Source: Desulfobaccales bacterium (lineage in GTDB: Bacteria; Desulfobacterota; Desulfobaccia; Desulfobaccales; 0-14-0-80-60-11). Taken from it: a stretch of DNA of 35,860 bases. The notes under the pieces were generated by a model, which worked only from the letters and a program-made list of their open reading frames with translations, was not told where the DNA came from and made no database searches. The stretch spans positions 1-35,860 of the forward strand of contig JAUXZG010000036.1 of the NCBI GenBank assembly GCA_030694005.1, read 5' to 3'. The position numbers were made by a program, and so were the translations under genes. Positions 23,745 through 31,008 of the stretch are shown here, piece by piece; position 1 is the stretch's first letter; each line of letters starts with the position of its first letter.

Positions 23745-24209
23745 TTAGAGGAAGAATTCTTCCTTCAGCAGAGGCGGTTTGAACTCCATTACTCTGAAGA
23801 GCAGAACCGGCACGGTGGCATGGGAGACCACTTTCTCCGCGGTGCTGCCCAGGACCCAGGCCACCTCGCCCTTACCGTGGGTGGCCATGGCGATTAAGTC
23901 TATTTTCTTCTTATCAGCGTAACCGATGATTTCCCGGGCGGGCACGCCCTCCAGACAGACGTGGCTGACATTGACACCCTTGGCCTTCAGGTCTTTGGCC
24001 GCCTTGGAGAGGAAGACCTCACAGGCCTTCTTGGCCGCGGCCGGGGCGGCTTTTATTATGGCGGGGGTGGCTTCCCCCGACATCTCGGTGTAGCACACGT
24101 GGATCAAAGTAACCTGGGATTTGAAGGTCTTAGCCAGTTCCGTTACCTTGGGGAGGACCTTCGCGGCCAGTTCGGACCCATCCAATGGAACCAAAATCTT
24201 TTTAAACAT
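23745..24209 (-). CDS. Universal stress protein, UspA family
   Basis: This is a single-domain Usp of 154 residues starting MFKKILVPLDGSELAAKVLPKVTELAK, the standard first strand with the Asp that contacts the nucleotide. It ends with VSHATVPVLLFRV. The nucleotide loop reads MATHGKGEVAWVLGSTAEKV. ATP-binding members have G-x2-G-x9-G-[ST]; here the first Gly is Ala and the spacing to GS is eight, so ATP binding is uncertain. I start at ATG 24209, which has AGGAGGGG just upstream; the open frame back to 24266 is not family-like. It lies downstream of the YhaM-like gene, with its own promoter candidate between them and a good terminator after it. Confidence 0.9.
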   Translation of the reverse strand: MFKKILVPLDGSELAAKVLPKVTELAKTFKSQVTLIHVCYTEMSGEATPAIIKAAPAAAKKACEVFLSKAAKDLKAKGVNVSHVCLEGVPAREIIGYADKKKIDLIAMATHGKGEVAWVLGSTAEKVVSHATVPVLLFRVMEFKPPLLKEEFFL

Positions 24210-24293
24210 AATCCCCTCCTGGTGTTGGGTAGAAATCGCGCTGGGCCAGGCCCACCGTACCGCCATAAAGGCTTGGTTCTTATGCTTAATTAC

Positions 24294-24321
24294 AAGATAA
24301 GATTAAAAAAAACTATGTCAA
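24294..24321 (-). promoter_or_regulatory. Candidate promoter for the universal stress protein gene
   Basis: On the minus strand, TTGACA (24316-24321) is followed after 16 bases by TATCTT (24294-24299). The transcript would begin roughly 75-80 bases ahead of the start codon, in the gap after the YhaM-like gene. The spacer contains a T-run. Confidence 0.5.
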
Positions 24322-24340
24322 CGGCACTTGGGGAAAATAT

Positions 24341-25384
24341 TCACAAATCTTCTGGTTCCGGCAGAGTGTCACCCGGGTCAGTTAGGGGCTCGCCGCCCTT
24401 ATACAGGCCGCGCTGCAAGAGGCGATGATAACTGGTGAAGTCTCCCTCGGTGGTATCGCTTTTGAGATGTTGATCCATGATTTTTAGTTTGGCGTCCAGA
24501 TCATCGAGATAAAAAACCAGCAGGGCCTCCCGGGTTTTGGGGGGTATGGGGGAGCCGAATTCCAGGGTGCCGTGGTGGGACAGGATAATATGTTCCAGTT
24601 GCAAAAGCAGAGTGGGCTCCGGGAACTCCAGGGCCCGGGCTTGTTCGCGCAACATCTCCCAGCCCAGGACGATATGGCCCAGGAGCTGGCCCGGTACTGT
24701 GAGTTCCGGAGCCTGGGGGCTGGCCAGTTCCTTGACCTTGCCCAGGTCGTGCAGAATGGCCCCGGCCAACACCAGGTCCGGGTTAAGGTCGGGATAAATG
24801 GTCAGGGACGCCAGGGCATGGCGGGCCACCGACCAGGTATGCTCCAGCAGGCCGCCCAGGTAAGGGTGATGGTATACCCGGGCTGCGGGGCACACCATGA
24901 TCTCGGCCTGATATTTGTCCAGCAGGCTTAAGACCAACTGTTTAAGGGGAGGTTTAAGGCGGGATTCGGCCATCTCCCAGAGTTCCCGCCACAGTTGCCC
25001 GCGATCGTGGGGGGTGGCGAGATGGAGCAGCTCCGGGTCAAAATCTTTGGGTTCTTTGCCTTGAGCCTGAAGTTGAGAGATGGTGATGATATTTTGGACC
25101 GTTATCTGGCGTTCCCCTTTGTATGCGCTTACCTGGCCCCTTACTCCCACATAATCGCCGGCCGCGAACGGGCCGGGACATTTTTCCAGGACATCGCTCC
25201 AAAGGCGGGCCTCCAGGGTGCCGCTTTTATCCCCCAGGGTCAGGGCCAGATAGGGTTTACCCGACTTATCGGTGCGGCTCTCCACCCGCCGGAGCAGAAA
25301 GTACTGGCGCACCGAGGCCCCTTCCTTGAGGTCAGTAATGAGCTGGTGGGCCAAGGGATCCCCCTCAAGGGTAACTGTTAGCAT
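24341..25384 (-). CDS. YhaM-like OB-fold/HD-domain 3'-5' exoribonuclease
   Basis: The 347-residue protein joins an N-terminal OB nucleic-acid-binding fold to a metal-dependent HD phosphohydrolase domain. The OB part is at about 12-105, with YLALTLGDKSGTLEARLW and GDYVGVRGQVSAYKGERQITV. HD ligands visible are His182 in GLLEHT, His212-Asp213 in LHDLGK, His237, and His270-His271 in SHHG. This domain order is that of YhaM/CBF1, a 3'-to-5' exoribonuclease of Bacillus and relatives. The ATG at 25384 has AAGGAG upstream and removes a short unlikely extension. It diverges from the sigma factor gene. A different HD phosphohydrolase activity is possible. Confidence 0.85.
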   Translation of the reverse strand: MLTVTLEGDPLAHQLITDLKEGASVRQYFLLRRVESRTDKSGKPYLALTLGDKSGTLEARLWSDVLEKCPGPFAAGDYVGVRGQVSAYKGERQITVQNIITISQLQAQGKEPKDFDPELLHLATPHDRGQLWRELWEMAESRLKPPLKQLVLSLLDKYQAEIMVCPAARVYHHPYLGGLLEHTWSVARHALASLTIYPDLNPDLVLAGAILHDLGKVKELASPQAPELTVPGQLLGHIVLGWEMLREQARALEFPEPTLLLQLEHIILSHHGTLEFGSPIPPKTREALLVFYLDDLDAKLKIMDQHLKSDTTEGDFTSYHRLLQRGLYKGGEPLTDPGDTLPEPEDL

Positions 25385-25523
25385 GATACTCCTTAAGGCC
25401 GGCGGGGTCAAGGATTAGGGTTCCTTGACAAGGAGAATGGCCGTAATTAAATTTAATATATTGAAAGAATTACCGATAACAAAACCAACCGGGAGTTGCC
25501 GGGAAAAATATCGACTTTTTTTC

Positions 25524-25551
25524 TTGACAGGAAAAATTTAACGGATAAAAT
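25524..25551 (+). promoter_or_regulatory. Promoter of the sigma factor gene
   Basis: TTGACA at 25524-25529 and TAAAAT at 25546-25551 are spaced by 16 bases, in an AT-rich window that stands out from the GC-rich surroundings. A small GTGGT/ACCAC inverted repeat at 25573-25587 lies between this promoter and the start codon and could be a leader hairpin or operator. Confidence 0.7.
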
Positions 25552-25601
25552 AAATATTTTAATTTTAAAAATGTGGTGGGAGACCACGGGACTTAAAGAA
25601 C

Positions 25602-26903
25602 ATGGAAAAAGAATATCTTAAAAAGTTTCTCGACCTGGGCGGCGGCAACGAACAACTCGTCTCCTATAATAAATTCCATCTCCTCGTGCCCGAGGACGAA
25701 CCCGAAGCCCTGAGCTTCAGGAATAACTATGAGGCTCCGGAAGAGGAACTGGAAGTGACCGACCACCTGGAGGCGGTTTCTTTTAACGGCCTGCCGGTGG
25801 AGGCGGCGGAAGAGGAAATGGAAGAGGACCTGGAGACCGAAGAGATCCCGGAACACGAGGGGTTGGTAGCCGCTTATTTCCGAGAGATGCTGCGTTATTC
25901 CATCCTTTCCCCGGAAGAAGAAAGGAACCTGGGCCGCATCATCAAAGAAGGACAGGAGACCGTCTTAAAGTTGGTTTCCCTGGTGAAGTCCGATCTGGAA
26001 GAAATCTGCTACCTCCAGAAAAAGGTGCAGGGATGGTTCCAGACCACGGAAAAGAGCGCGCAAGCCAAGGAGAAGCTCTTCAAGGTGATCCATCAGAAAC
26101 TGGTCCAGATCCAGAGGACACACCCGGAAGCCGGCGAGATCGAAGAACTGGCCGGGCGCATTAAGGCCATGGAGGCGGAAGTCAACCAGGCCCGGGACCA
26201 GATGATCAAGGCCAACTTGCGCCTGGTGGTGAGTATCGCCAAAAAATACCTCCATCGGGGGCTGAATTTCTCCGACCTGATTCAGGAAGGCAACCTGGGA
26301 CTGATGAAAGCGGTGACCCGTTACGACTACACCACCGGCTACCGCCTGAGCACCTTTGCATCCTGGTGGATCAGGCAGACCATTACCCGGGCCATCTACG
26401 ACAAGACCCGTACCATCCGCATCCCGGTCCACCTGCAGGAGATCCGCAACCGTTGTTACCGGGCCTTCTATGATCTGTTAAAGGAACTGGGCCGGGAACC
26501 GATCCTGAAGGAGATCTCCGAGCGCTCCGGGGTGGCCGAGGACAAGATTCTCATGGTCACCAACCTGGCGGACGAGCTGATTTCTCTGGAAACCCCGGTG
26601 GGGGACGAAGGGGATCGGTTGGGAGACTTCATCCGCAATGAGAGGGCGGTGTCTCCTTACGAGGCCATCTTGGACTCCCAGTTGGGGGAGAAGACCGGCA
26701 CCATTTTGACCACCCTGACCGGCCGGGAAGAAAAGATCATGCAAATGCGGTTTGGGATCGGGGAGGAAGTGGAGCATACCTTAGAAGAAATCGGCAAGAC
26801 CTTTAAGGTCTCCCGGGAGCGCATCCGGCAGATTGAGAAAAAGGCGCTCAAGCGTCTCAAACACCCCACCCGCAAAGCGGCGCTGGAGGACTTTCTGGAA
26901 TAA
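25602..26903 (+). CDS. RNA polymerase sigma-70 family factor (RpoD-like)
   Basis: The 433-residue protein has all main sigma-70 regions. Region 1.2 is at about 88-120 (GLVAAYFREMLRYSILSPEEE). Region 2 is at about 200-272, with ANLRLVVSIAKKYLHRGLNFSDLIQEGNLGLMKAV and STFASWWIRQTITRAI. Region 3 is at about 275-350, and region 4 at about 365-430, with HTLEEIGKTFKVSRERIRQIEKKALKRLKHP. Region 2.4 and region 4 wording is closer to primary sigma (RpoD) than to RpoS. At 433 residues it is shorter than a usual proteobacterial RpoD (about 600): region 1.1 is replaced by an acidic roughly 85-residue leader, and the spacer between 1.2 and 2.1 is only about 80 residues. It may be a second, group-2 factor. 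A strong promoter precedes it, and a DksA-like gene follows 59 bases downstream. Confidence 0.93.
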   Translation: MEKEYLKKFLDLGGGNEQLVSYNKFHLLVPEDEPEALSFRNNYEAPEEELEVTDHLEAVSFNGLPVEAAEEEMEEDLETEEIPEHEGLVAAYFREMLRYSILSPEEERNLGRIIKEGQETVLKLVSLVKSDLEEICYLQKKVQGWFQTTEKSAQAKEKLFKVIHQKLVQIQRTHPEAGEIEELAGRIKAMEAEVNQARDQMIKANLRLVVSIAKKYLHRGLNFSDLIQEGNLGLMKAVTRYDYTTGYRLSTFASWWIRQTITRAIYDKTRTIRIPVHLQEIRNRCYRAFYDLLKELGREPILKEISERSGVAEDKILMVTNLADELISLETPVGDEGDRLGDFIRNERAVSPYEAILDSQLGEKTGTILTTLTGREEKIMQMRFGIGEEVEHTLEEIGKTFKVSRERIRQIEKKALKRLKHPTRKAALEDFLE

Positions 26904-26962
26904 CCCCCGGGGCCGAGAACAACCCCACGGCCGCGGCAACTGATTCTGGGGAGGGAGGAAGG

Positions 26963-27349
26963 ATGCCAGGATTGAACCCAGAGAGACTGGCGGAAGTAAA
27001 AGAGCGGCTGCTGTCACGGAAACAGCGTCTCTGGCTGGAAGTCAAACAGCAACTCAAAAACAATATCGGCGACGGCTATCAAGAGATGCTATCCACGGCC
27101 CGGGATGAAGAGGACCAGGCCTCCGTCAGCCTGCTGGCGGAAACCCATCTCTCCCTGTTGGGCCCCAAACGCCAGGAACTGGAGGCCATTGAAGAGGCCC
27201 TGATGCGCCTGGAGAACGGCAGCTACGGCCTCTGCGAGAATTGCGGCCTGGCCATCGAGCCGCGGCGCTTGGAGATCATGCCCGAAACCCCTCTGTGCCG
27301 GGGCTGCCAGTCACATCGGGAAAAACTCGCCAAGGCCGCGGCCCGCTAA
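26963..27349 (+). CDS. DksA/TraR family zinc-finger transcription regulator
   Basis: DksA-type proteins enter the RNA polymerase secondary channel and act with ppGpp. The 128-residue protein has an N-terminal coiled coil with an acidic tip (ARDEEDQAS), then the C-terminal four-cysteine finger CENC-x17-CRGC preceded by LENGSYGLC. It is shorter than E. coli DksA (151 residues), but both parts are present. The start is ATG at 26963 with GGGAGGAAGG upstream. It follows the sigma factor gene closely, likely in one transcript, and ends at a strong terminator. Confidence 0.92.
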   Translation: MPGLNPERLAEVKERLLSRKQRLWLEVKQQLKNNIGDGYQEMLSTARDEEDQASVSLLAETHLSLLGPKRQELEAIEEALMRLENGSYGLCENCGLAIEPRRLEIMPETPLCRGCQSHREKLAKAAAR

Positions 27350-27375
27350 GCATTTAACCGACTAAAAAATTATCA

Positions 27376-27407
27376 GGGTGGGAGGAGCAATCCTCCCGCC
27401 CTTTTTT
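27376..27407 (+). terminator. Intrinsic terminator after the sigma factor/DksA-like unit
   Basis: GGGTGGGAGGA pairs with TCCTCCCGCCC around GCAA and is followed by TTTTTT. It lies 27 bases past the DksA-like stop codon. Confidence 0.9.
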
Positions 27408-27578
27408 ATTGCCGTTCGATATAAATATATTAACCAGAAGCGGTTGATATATAGCAGTGATCCTTTACTTTGAAACCTTCTGTAGGGATTTGGAAGTGTT
27501 TTTTCGAGTTAACCTAGGATTGGGACTCCTTGCCCCCCTTGATCAGAAGGTTCAGTGCGGCAAAATATTGAATGATTT

Positions 27579-28535
27579 TTACTTTATATCGAAGCAGGCT
27601 GCCCAGGTGTTTTTCATCAGGCGCTTGGCCAGTCTAAAAGGATGGAAGCCAGCAGGCTGGAGGGTGGTGGGGATGACAAAATCTCTGGCATCAAAAGAAT
27701 CCAGAGGCTCCAGTGGATAAGCCAGATCTCCGGGATTTGCCCCGAGTATATTGCGCCTTACCGCTTCCTGCCAAAGGGGGACGTCGGCCGGACAAAGTCG
27801 CAGCAGAGTGTAAATGGCAGTATCCAGGGCCACTGCGGAGGGGGAAGCAGCCAACATCTCCAGAGCGAAAGGCAAGCCGTCCACCGGTCCGGTTACGTGC
27901 ATGGCCATGACTGCATCCAGCAGGGACACACTTGGGGGTAGGAGGTCTAAAAGATCCATCAACATGGACTCGAACCGGTTACCTCGATCACCCATTACGA
28001 CGTGAAGCAGGGCCTTCCAGAGACTGGTGACGCAACCGAAGTGGTTTTTCACCGCCCCGCTTATGGCCATCATCCGATGGACTTTGAGTTTGGGGAGGTT
28101 GAGGATGACATCGTTCTCCAAAGCCTGGCGGGAAATGGCGACTATCCCACCATGAGAAGACAGCTTGGCCAGCAGCGGCCGGTTCAAGTCGATTAGGTCC
28201 ACCGGCAAGTCCGCCAGGGCCCGGGTCAAGCCGATCTTCTGAGCGACCCGGCTACCGGTGCCAAAGGAGGGGGAATCACCCACCGTCACCCTAACGCCAA
28301 GGTCCAACAGGTATTCACAGGCAGCCCTGACCACCCGGGGATGGGTGCAGGGCAAAAAATCCGGTGGTTTGGGTGCCAGGAGATTAGGTTTCACCAACAC
28401 CCGAGACCCTCTGGCAGGCTGCCAGCCTATGGCCTCCAACACAGTTCCCACCAGATTAGGTAAGGCCGGAGAATTATAGTCGGAGCAGCGGACCAAAGCA
28501 ACTGGTATGCCTATTACGGTGTTTTCCCTTACCAT
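27579..28535 (-). CDS. DUF362 domain-containing protein
   Basis: This 318-residue protein has the DUF362 pattern: RVLVKPNLLAPKPPDFLPCTHPRVVRAACEYL, then VGDSPSFGTG, then NLPKLKVHRMMAISGAVKNHFGCV. A final block follows with VSLLDAVMAMHVTGPVDG and AVALDTAIYTLL. The ferredoxin-like cysteine clusters present in some family members are absent. The family is abundant in anaerobes and often sits beside redox or cofactor genes; its biochemical role is not established. The ATG at 28535 has AAGGA upstream. The SDR gene ends 40 bases before it on the same strand, so the two probably form an operon. Confidence 0.88.
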   Translation of the reverse strand: MVRENTVIGIPVALVRCSDYNSPALPNLVGTVLEAIGWQPARGSRVLVKPNLLAPKPPDFLPCTHPRVVRAACEYLLDLGVRVTVGDSPSFGTGSRVAQKIGLTRALADLPVDLIDLNRPLLAKLSSHGGIVAISRQALENDVILNLPKLKVHRMMAISGAVKNHFGCVTSLWKALLHVVMGDRGNRFESMLMDLLDLLPPSVSLLDAVMAMHVTGPVDGLPFALEMLAASPSAVALDTAIYTLLRLCPADVPLWQEAVRRNILGANPGDLAYPLEPLDSFDARDFVIPTTLQPAGFHPFRLAKRLMKNTWAACFDIK

Positions 28536-28575
28536 CGAATTCCTTCTCTGCGGGTGGAGACTTTCTTCAGCCAGT

Positions 28576-29325
28576 TCATTTCAGCTTGATAAACCGGTCT
28601 ATCCAGGAAGGTGGCACCAGAGACAGTAAAAATGCCCCGGCAGCGAGAGGCCCGGGAAAGCAAATGCGCGCCTTGCCTTTCGCCAACTTGTTCTTGATTA
28701 TCCGGGCAGCCCGTTCGGCGCTGAGCCGGAAGGGCATGGGATAAGGATTGGCATCGGTCATGGGGGATTTGACAAATCCGGGATTGATCACCGACACCAA
28801 AATATTTTCACGCAGGAGCCGGGCTCTGAGCCCCTCCCCATAAACCCGGATGGCTGCCTTGGTGGCGCAATAGGAGGGTGCCACCGGAAAACCCCGGCAC
28901 CCGGCCAGGGAACTCATTAAGGCAATCTGCCCCCTCCCTCTTTGGCGGAATAAGGGAATTGCCGGCTCTACCGTGTTCAACATGCCATCCAGATTGACGG
29001 CAAAGACCGCCCGGGTTTCCTCGGGGGTTTCTTCCCGTGAGAAGGTGCCGCGGGAAATACCGGCCAGAGCTATGATCAGGTCTAAAGGTCGGATTTGATG
29101 TGACTGGGTGATCCAGGTGGCCATGGCCTTCCGGTTGGTAACATCTACCACGGTGCTCCATGTCTGGGCCTCGAGGCTGCGGCATTGAGATGCCAGGCTT
29201 CCTAGGCGCTCGGCCTCAATATCCCCCAAAAATAGGTGCACCCCAGGTGCAGCATAGGCTTTGGCCAACGCCGTTCCGATCCCGCCAGCGGCACCGGTAA
29301 TGAGTATGGATGACGCATTAAGCAA
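28576..29325 (-). CDS. Short-chain dehydrogenase/reductase (SDR) family protein
   Basis: The 249-residue protein is a classical SDR oxidoreductase. It has SILITGAAGGIGTALAKAYA (TGxxxGIG cofactor loop), ALAGISRG in place of the usual NNAG, and SSLAG with PSYCATKAAIRVYGEGLRARL (catalytic Ser, Tyr and Lys of YxxxK). The late VINPGFVKSPMTD and a hydrophobic C-terminal GAFLLSLVPPSWIDRF suggest a membrane-associated member acting on a lipid-like or bulky substrate. The start is TTG at 29325, supported by GGAG six bases upstream; no ATG is available before a stop. It is upstream of the DUF362 gene. Confidence 0.9.
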   Translation of the reverse strand: MLNASSILITGAAGGIGTALAKAYAAPGVHLFLGDIEAERLGSLASQCRSLEAQTWSTVVDVTNRKAMATWITQSHQIRPLDLIIALAGISRGTFSREETPEETRAVFAVNLDGMLNTVEPAIPLFRQRGRGQIALMSSLAGCRGFPVAPSYCATKAAIRVYGEGLRARLLRENILVSVINPGFVKSPMTDANPYPMPFRLSAERAARIIKNKLAKGKARICFPGPLAAGAFLLSLVPPSWIDRFIKLK

Positions 29326-29385
29326 AGCTTGCTCCAGTGAAATTGCTGATGCAGATCTAACCCGAGATCATGGGGCGGCTTTGGG

Positions 29386-29401
29386 TGCCTCTATAGAGGC
29401 A
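29386..29401. promoter_or_regulatory. Perfect 16-bp palindrome upstream of the SDR gene
   Basis: TGCCTCTATAGAGGCA is an exact palindrome about 60 bases ahead of the SDR start codon. Its size and place suit a dimeric repressor site. No regulator gene is adjacent, so the assignment is tentative. Confidence 0.35.
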
Positions 29402-29861
29402 TGGTTTTGGGGACCTCTTCTGCCAAGAGAAAGGCTAAAATGCTCTATTCCTGAAGTCGAATCTTCTCATAGACGTCATTTTAGCACAAATGTTCCTGTT
29501 GGCCTAAGGTTGCCTTAGTATTTTAGTTATACGAGTCTCTTAATGACCGGATTCTTCATTGATAGGTGACCTGTGAACTCCTCGCCAACATCGCCCGGTA
29601 ATGGTGCGCTGGGGGATAATCGGAAACCCCACGAAGGTACTACCTCAGGACATATTACTCAGAGCGAATAATTGTTCCCATCATCCGTGGGATAAACTCT
29701 TAAAATTCAAGGAACGGATATGGCGAAACGAGAACAATTAAGTGACCTGAGTAATAATAAGTAACCTTGGCTCCCATCTCCGGTGAACTGATTTTTCTTT
29801 GAAAGAGCTGAAAAAGAATAGCTGACCACTTGCCAATATCTATACTTTTCAAATGCGGCTT
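29402..29861. other. Gene-free gap with a 102-nt multi-stem inverted repeat
   Basis: No gene is visible between the SDR and FkbM genes. The gap is less GC-rich than its surroundings. Its main content is a nested inverted repeat at 29654-29755, listed separately. A small GGGG/CCCC stem lies at about 29611-29630. Confidence 0.6.
29654..29755. repeat. Three-stem nested inverted repeat (MITE or structured RNA candidate)
   Basis: The outer arms are ATTACTCAG (29654-29662) with CTGAGTAAT (29747-29755). Middle arms are TAATTGTTC (29669-29677) with GAACAATTA (29732-29740), after 6-base unpaired spacers on both sides. Inner arms are CCAT-C-ATCCGT (29678-29688) with ACGGATATGG (29714-29723), with one bulged base. 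The loop is about 25 bases. A further AAGGTAC/GTAACCTT pair lies outside (29634-29640 with 29761-29768). In all, 28 base pairs make one long interrupted hairpin. Confidence 0.6.
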
Positions 29862-30770
29862 TTAACCAAGATTTAAAACTCGCCCCGCCTTCTGACGGTG
29901 TTTGGGAAGCGCGGGGTTGAACCAGAAGATATTGCGGCCTCGGGCCTCGGCCACGTCGTCAATGAGGCGCCAGCGCCCCTGGCGCAGGTGCGCGGCCCGG
30001 TAGCCATAACCAGTAAGCAATTGCTGAATGTCGGCTTTACTGGCGCCGGCGGCGGCCAGATTTTTTTCTTCCATCTCCATGAGCAGTAAGGGGGTATAGG
30101 CGGCGATAAGGTTCGGGGCCCCCTGGAGCACCGCCAATTCCGCGCCTTCCACGTCTATCTTGAGAAAACCCGGGGGACGCAAACCTTGCTCCACCAGGAA
30201 TTTATCCAGGGAGATAGTCATACAGACCTGCCGGCCCGCCGGCTCCTTGCCGGGGTGATAAAGACTGGCGCTGCTGTCGGCAATATCTGCGGAAAGGTAA
30301 AGCACCGCCTCACCCTCGGTAGCCGCCACCGCCAGTTGAAAGGTCTTGATATTGGTAAAAGGGTTCAGGGAAATATTATCCAATAATCTCTCGTAGGCCA
30401 GGCGCCCCGGCTCAAAAGCTAATATCTGGCCGCTATTGTTTAAGGCAGTGGCCGCTACGAGCGAAAAATACCCGACATTTGCCCCTATATCCCAGAACAC
30501 CTCGTCCGCATCCAGAAGGCGCTGCACCAAATCCGCTTCATATCTTTCATGGTAATGGCCGTAAAAATATATCTTTTTCTGTTCTTCATCCTTGAGGTCA
30601 AGTTTCATCTTAAAACCTTTGTCCAACCTTACCGTGACATAACGCTCTGCCGGGGCCAAGTGCCTGTGAAATAACTTGTAAAAATACGCCTTGCCATCCC
30701 TCAAGGGGAATTTGCTGAGATACCACCTGAATATCTCTCTAACCGTAGCTTTAAGCCAATTTTCCGACAT
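29862..30770 (-). CDS. FkbM family SAM-dependent methyltransferase
   Basis: FkbM-type enzymes O-methylate sugars or polyketide-like acceptors. The 302-residue protein has the Rossmann SAM loop VFWDIGANVGYFSLVAA (Asp94 to Gly100), the acidic end of strand 2 in ILAFEPGRLAYERL (Glu120), and the family motif FLKIDVEGAELAVLQGA (204-220). LLLMEMEEKN follows. The N-terminal roughly 70 residues are basic and aromatic. Many FkbM genes belong to surface polysaccharide loci, but no glycosyltransferase is next to it here, so the acceptor is unknown. The start is ATG at 30770; the ribosome-binding site is weak. Its upstream gap is filled by repeat element B. Confidence 0.9.
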   Translation of the reverse strand: MSENWLKATVREIFRWYLSKFPLRDGKAYFYKLFHRHLAPAERYVTVRLDKGFKMKLDLKDEEQKKIYFYGHYHERYEADLVQRLLDADEVFWDIGANVGYFSLVAATALNNSGQILAFEPGRLAYERLLDNISLNPFTNIKTFQLAVAATEGEAVLYLSADIADSSASLYHPGKEPAGRQVCMTISLDKFLVEQGLRPPGFLKIDVEGAELAVLQGAPNLIAAYTPLLLMEMEEKNLAAAGASKADIQQLLTGYGYRAAHLRQGRWRLIDDVAEARGRNIFWFNPALPKHRQKAGRVLNLG

Positions 30771-30794
30771 ATATCAGCTACCCTGGATTATGGT

Positions 30795-31008
30795 TTTTGG
30801 GGGAGGGGGCTAAGGGCTTCCACAGGCGGGGACGCCTGTGCCACTGGCCCTTACCCCCTCCCCCAAACCCCCACCCCCAATCCCTTAAGTTTTTATTAGC
30901 CGGTGAAGGCGATGCCGGAGGCATCGCCTTCACCGGCTAACTTAAGCGGGTTGGGAGGGGGGTGTGGGGGGAGGGCAGGGACCTCAGGTCCCTGGCCCTG
31001 CCCCCACA
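30795..31008. repeat. Triple-hairpin element, copy B
   Basis: Hairpin 1 (30795-30866) is TTTTGGGGGAGGGGGCTAAGGGC with its complement, and carries a REP-like CACAGGCGGGGACGCCTGTG in its loop. Hairpin 2 is a perfect 21-bp stem, TTAGCCGGTGAAGGCGATGCC (30896-30916), with its complement to 30940 around GGA. It is framed by CCCCCAATCCCTTAAG and CTTAAGCGGGTTGGGAGG. Hairpin 3 (30963-31008) is TGTGGGGGGAGGGCAGGGACC-TCA-GGTCCCTGGCCCTGCCCCCACA. The last hairpin overlaps the 3' end of the ECF ATPase gene. Confidence 0.85.

Noticed and set aside
27410-27578. Gap between the DksA-like terminator and the DUF362 gene considered for a small RNA or gene
   Set aside because: No start with ribosome-binding site, no stable inverted repeat, and no tRNA-like fold seen by eye.
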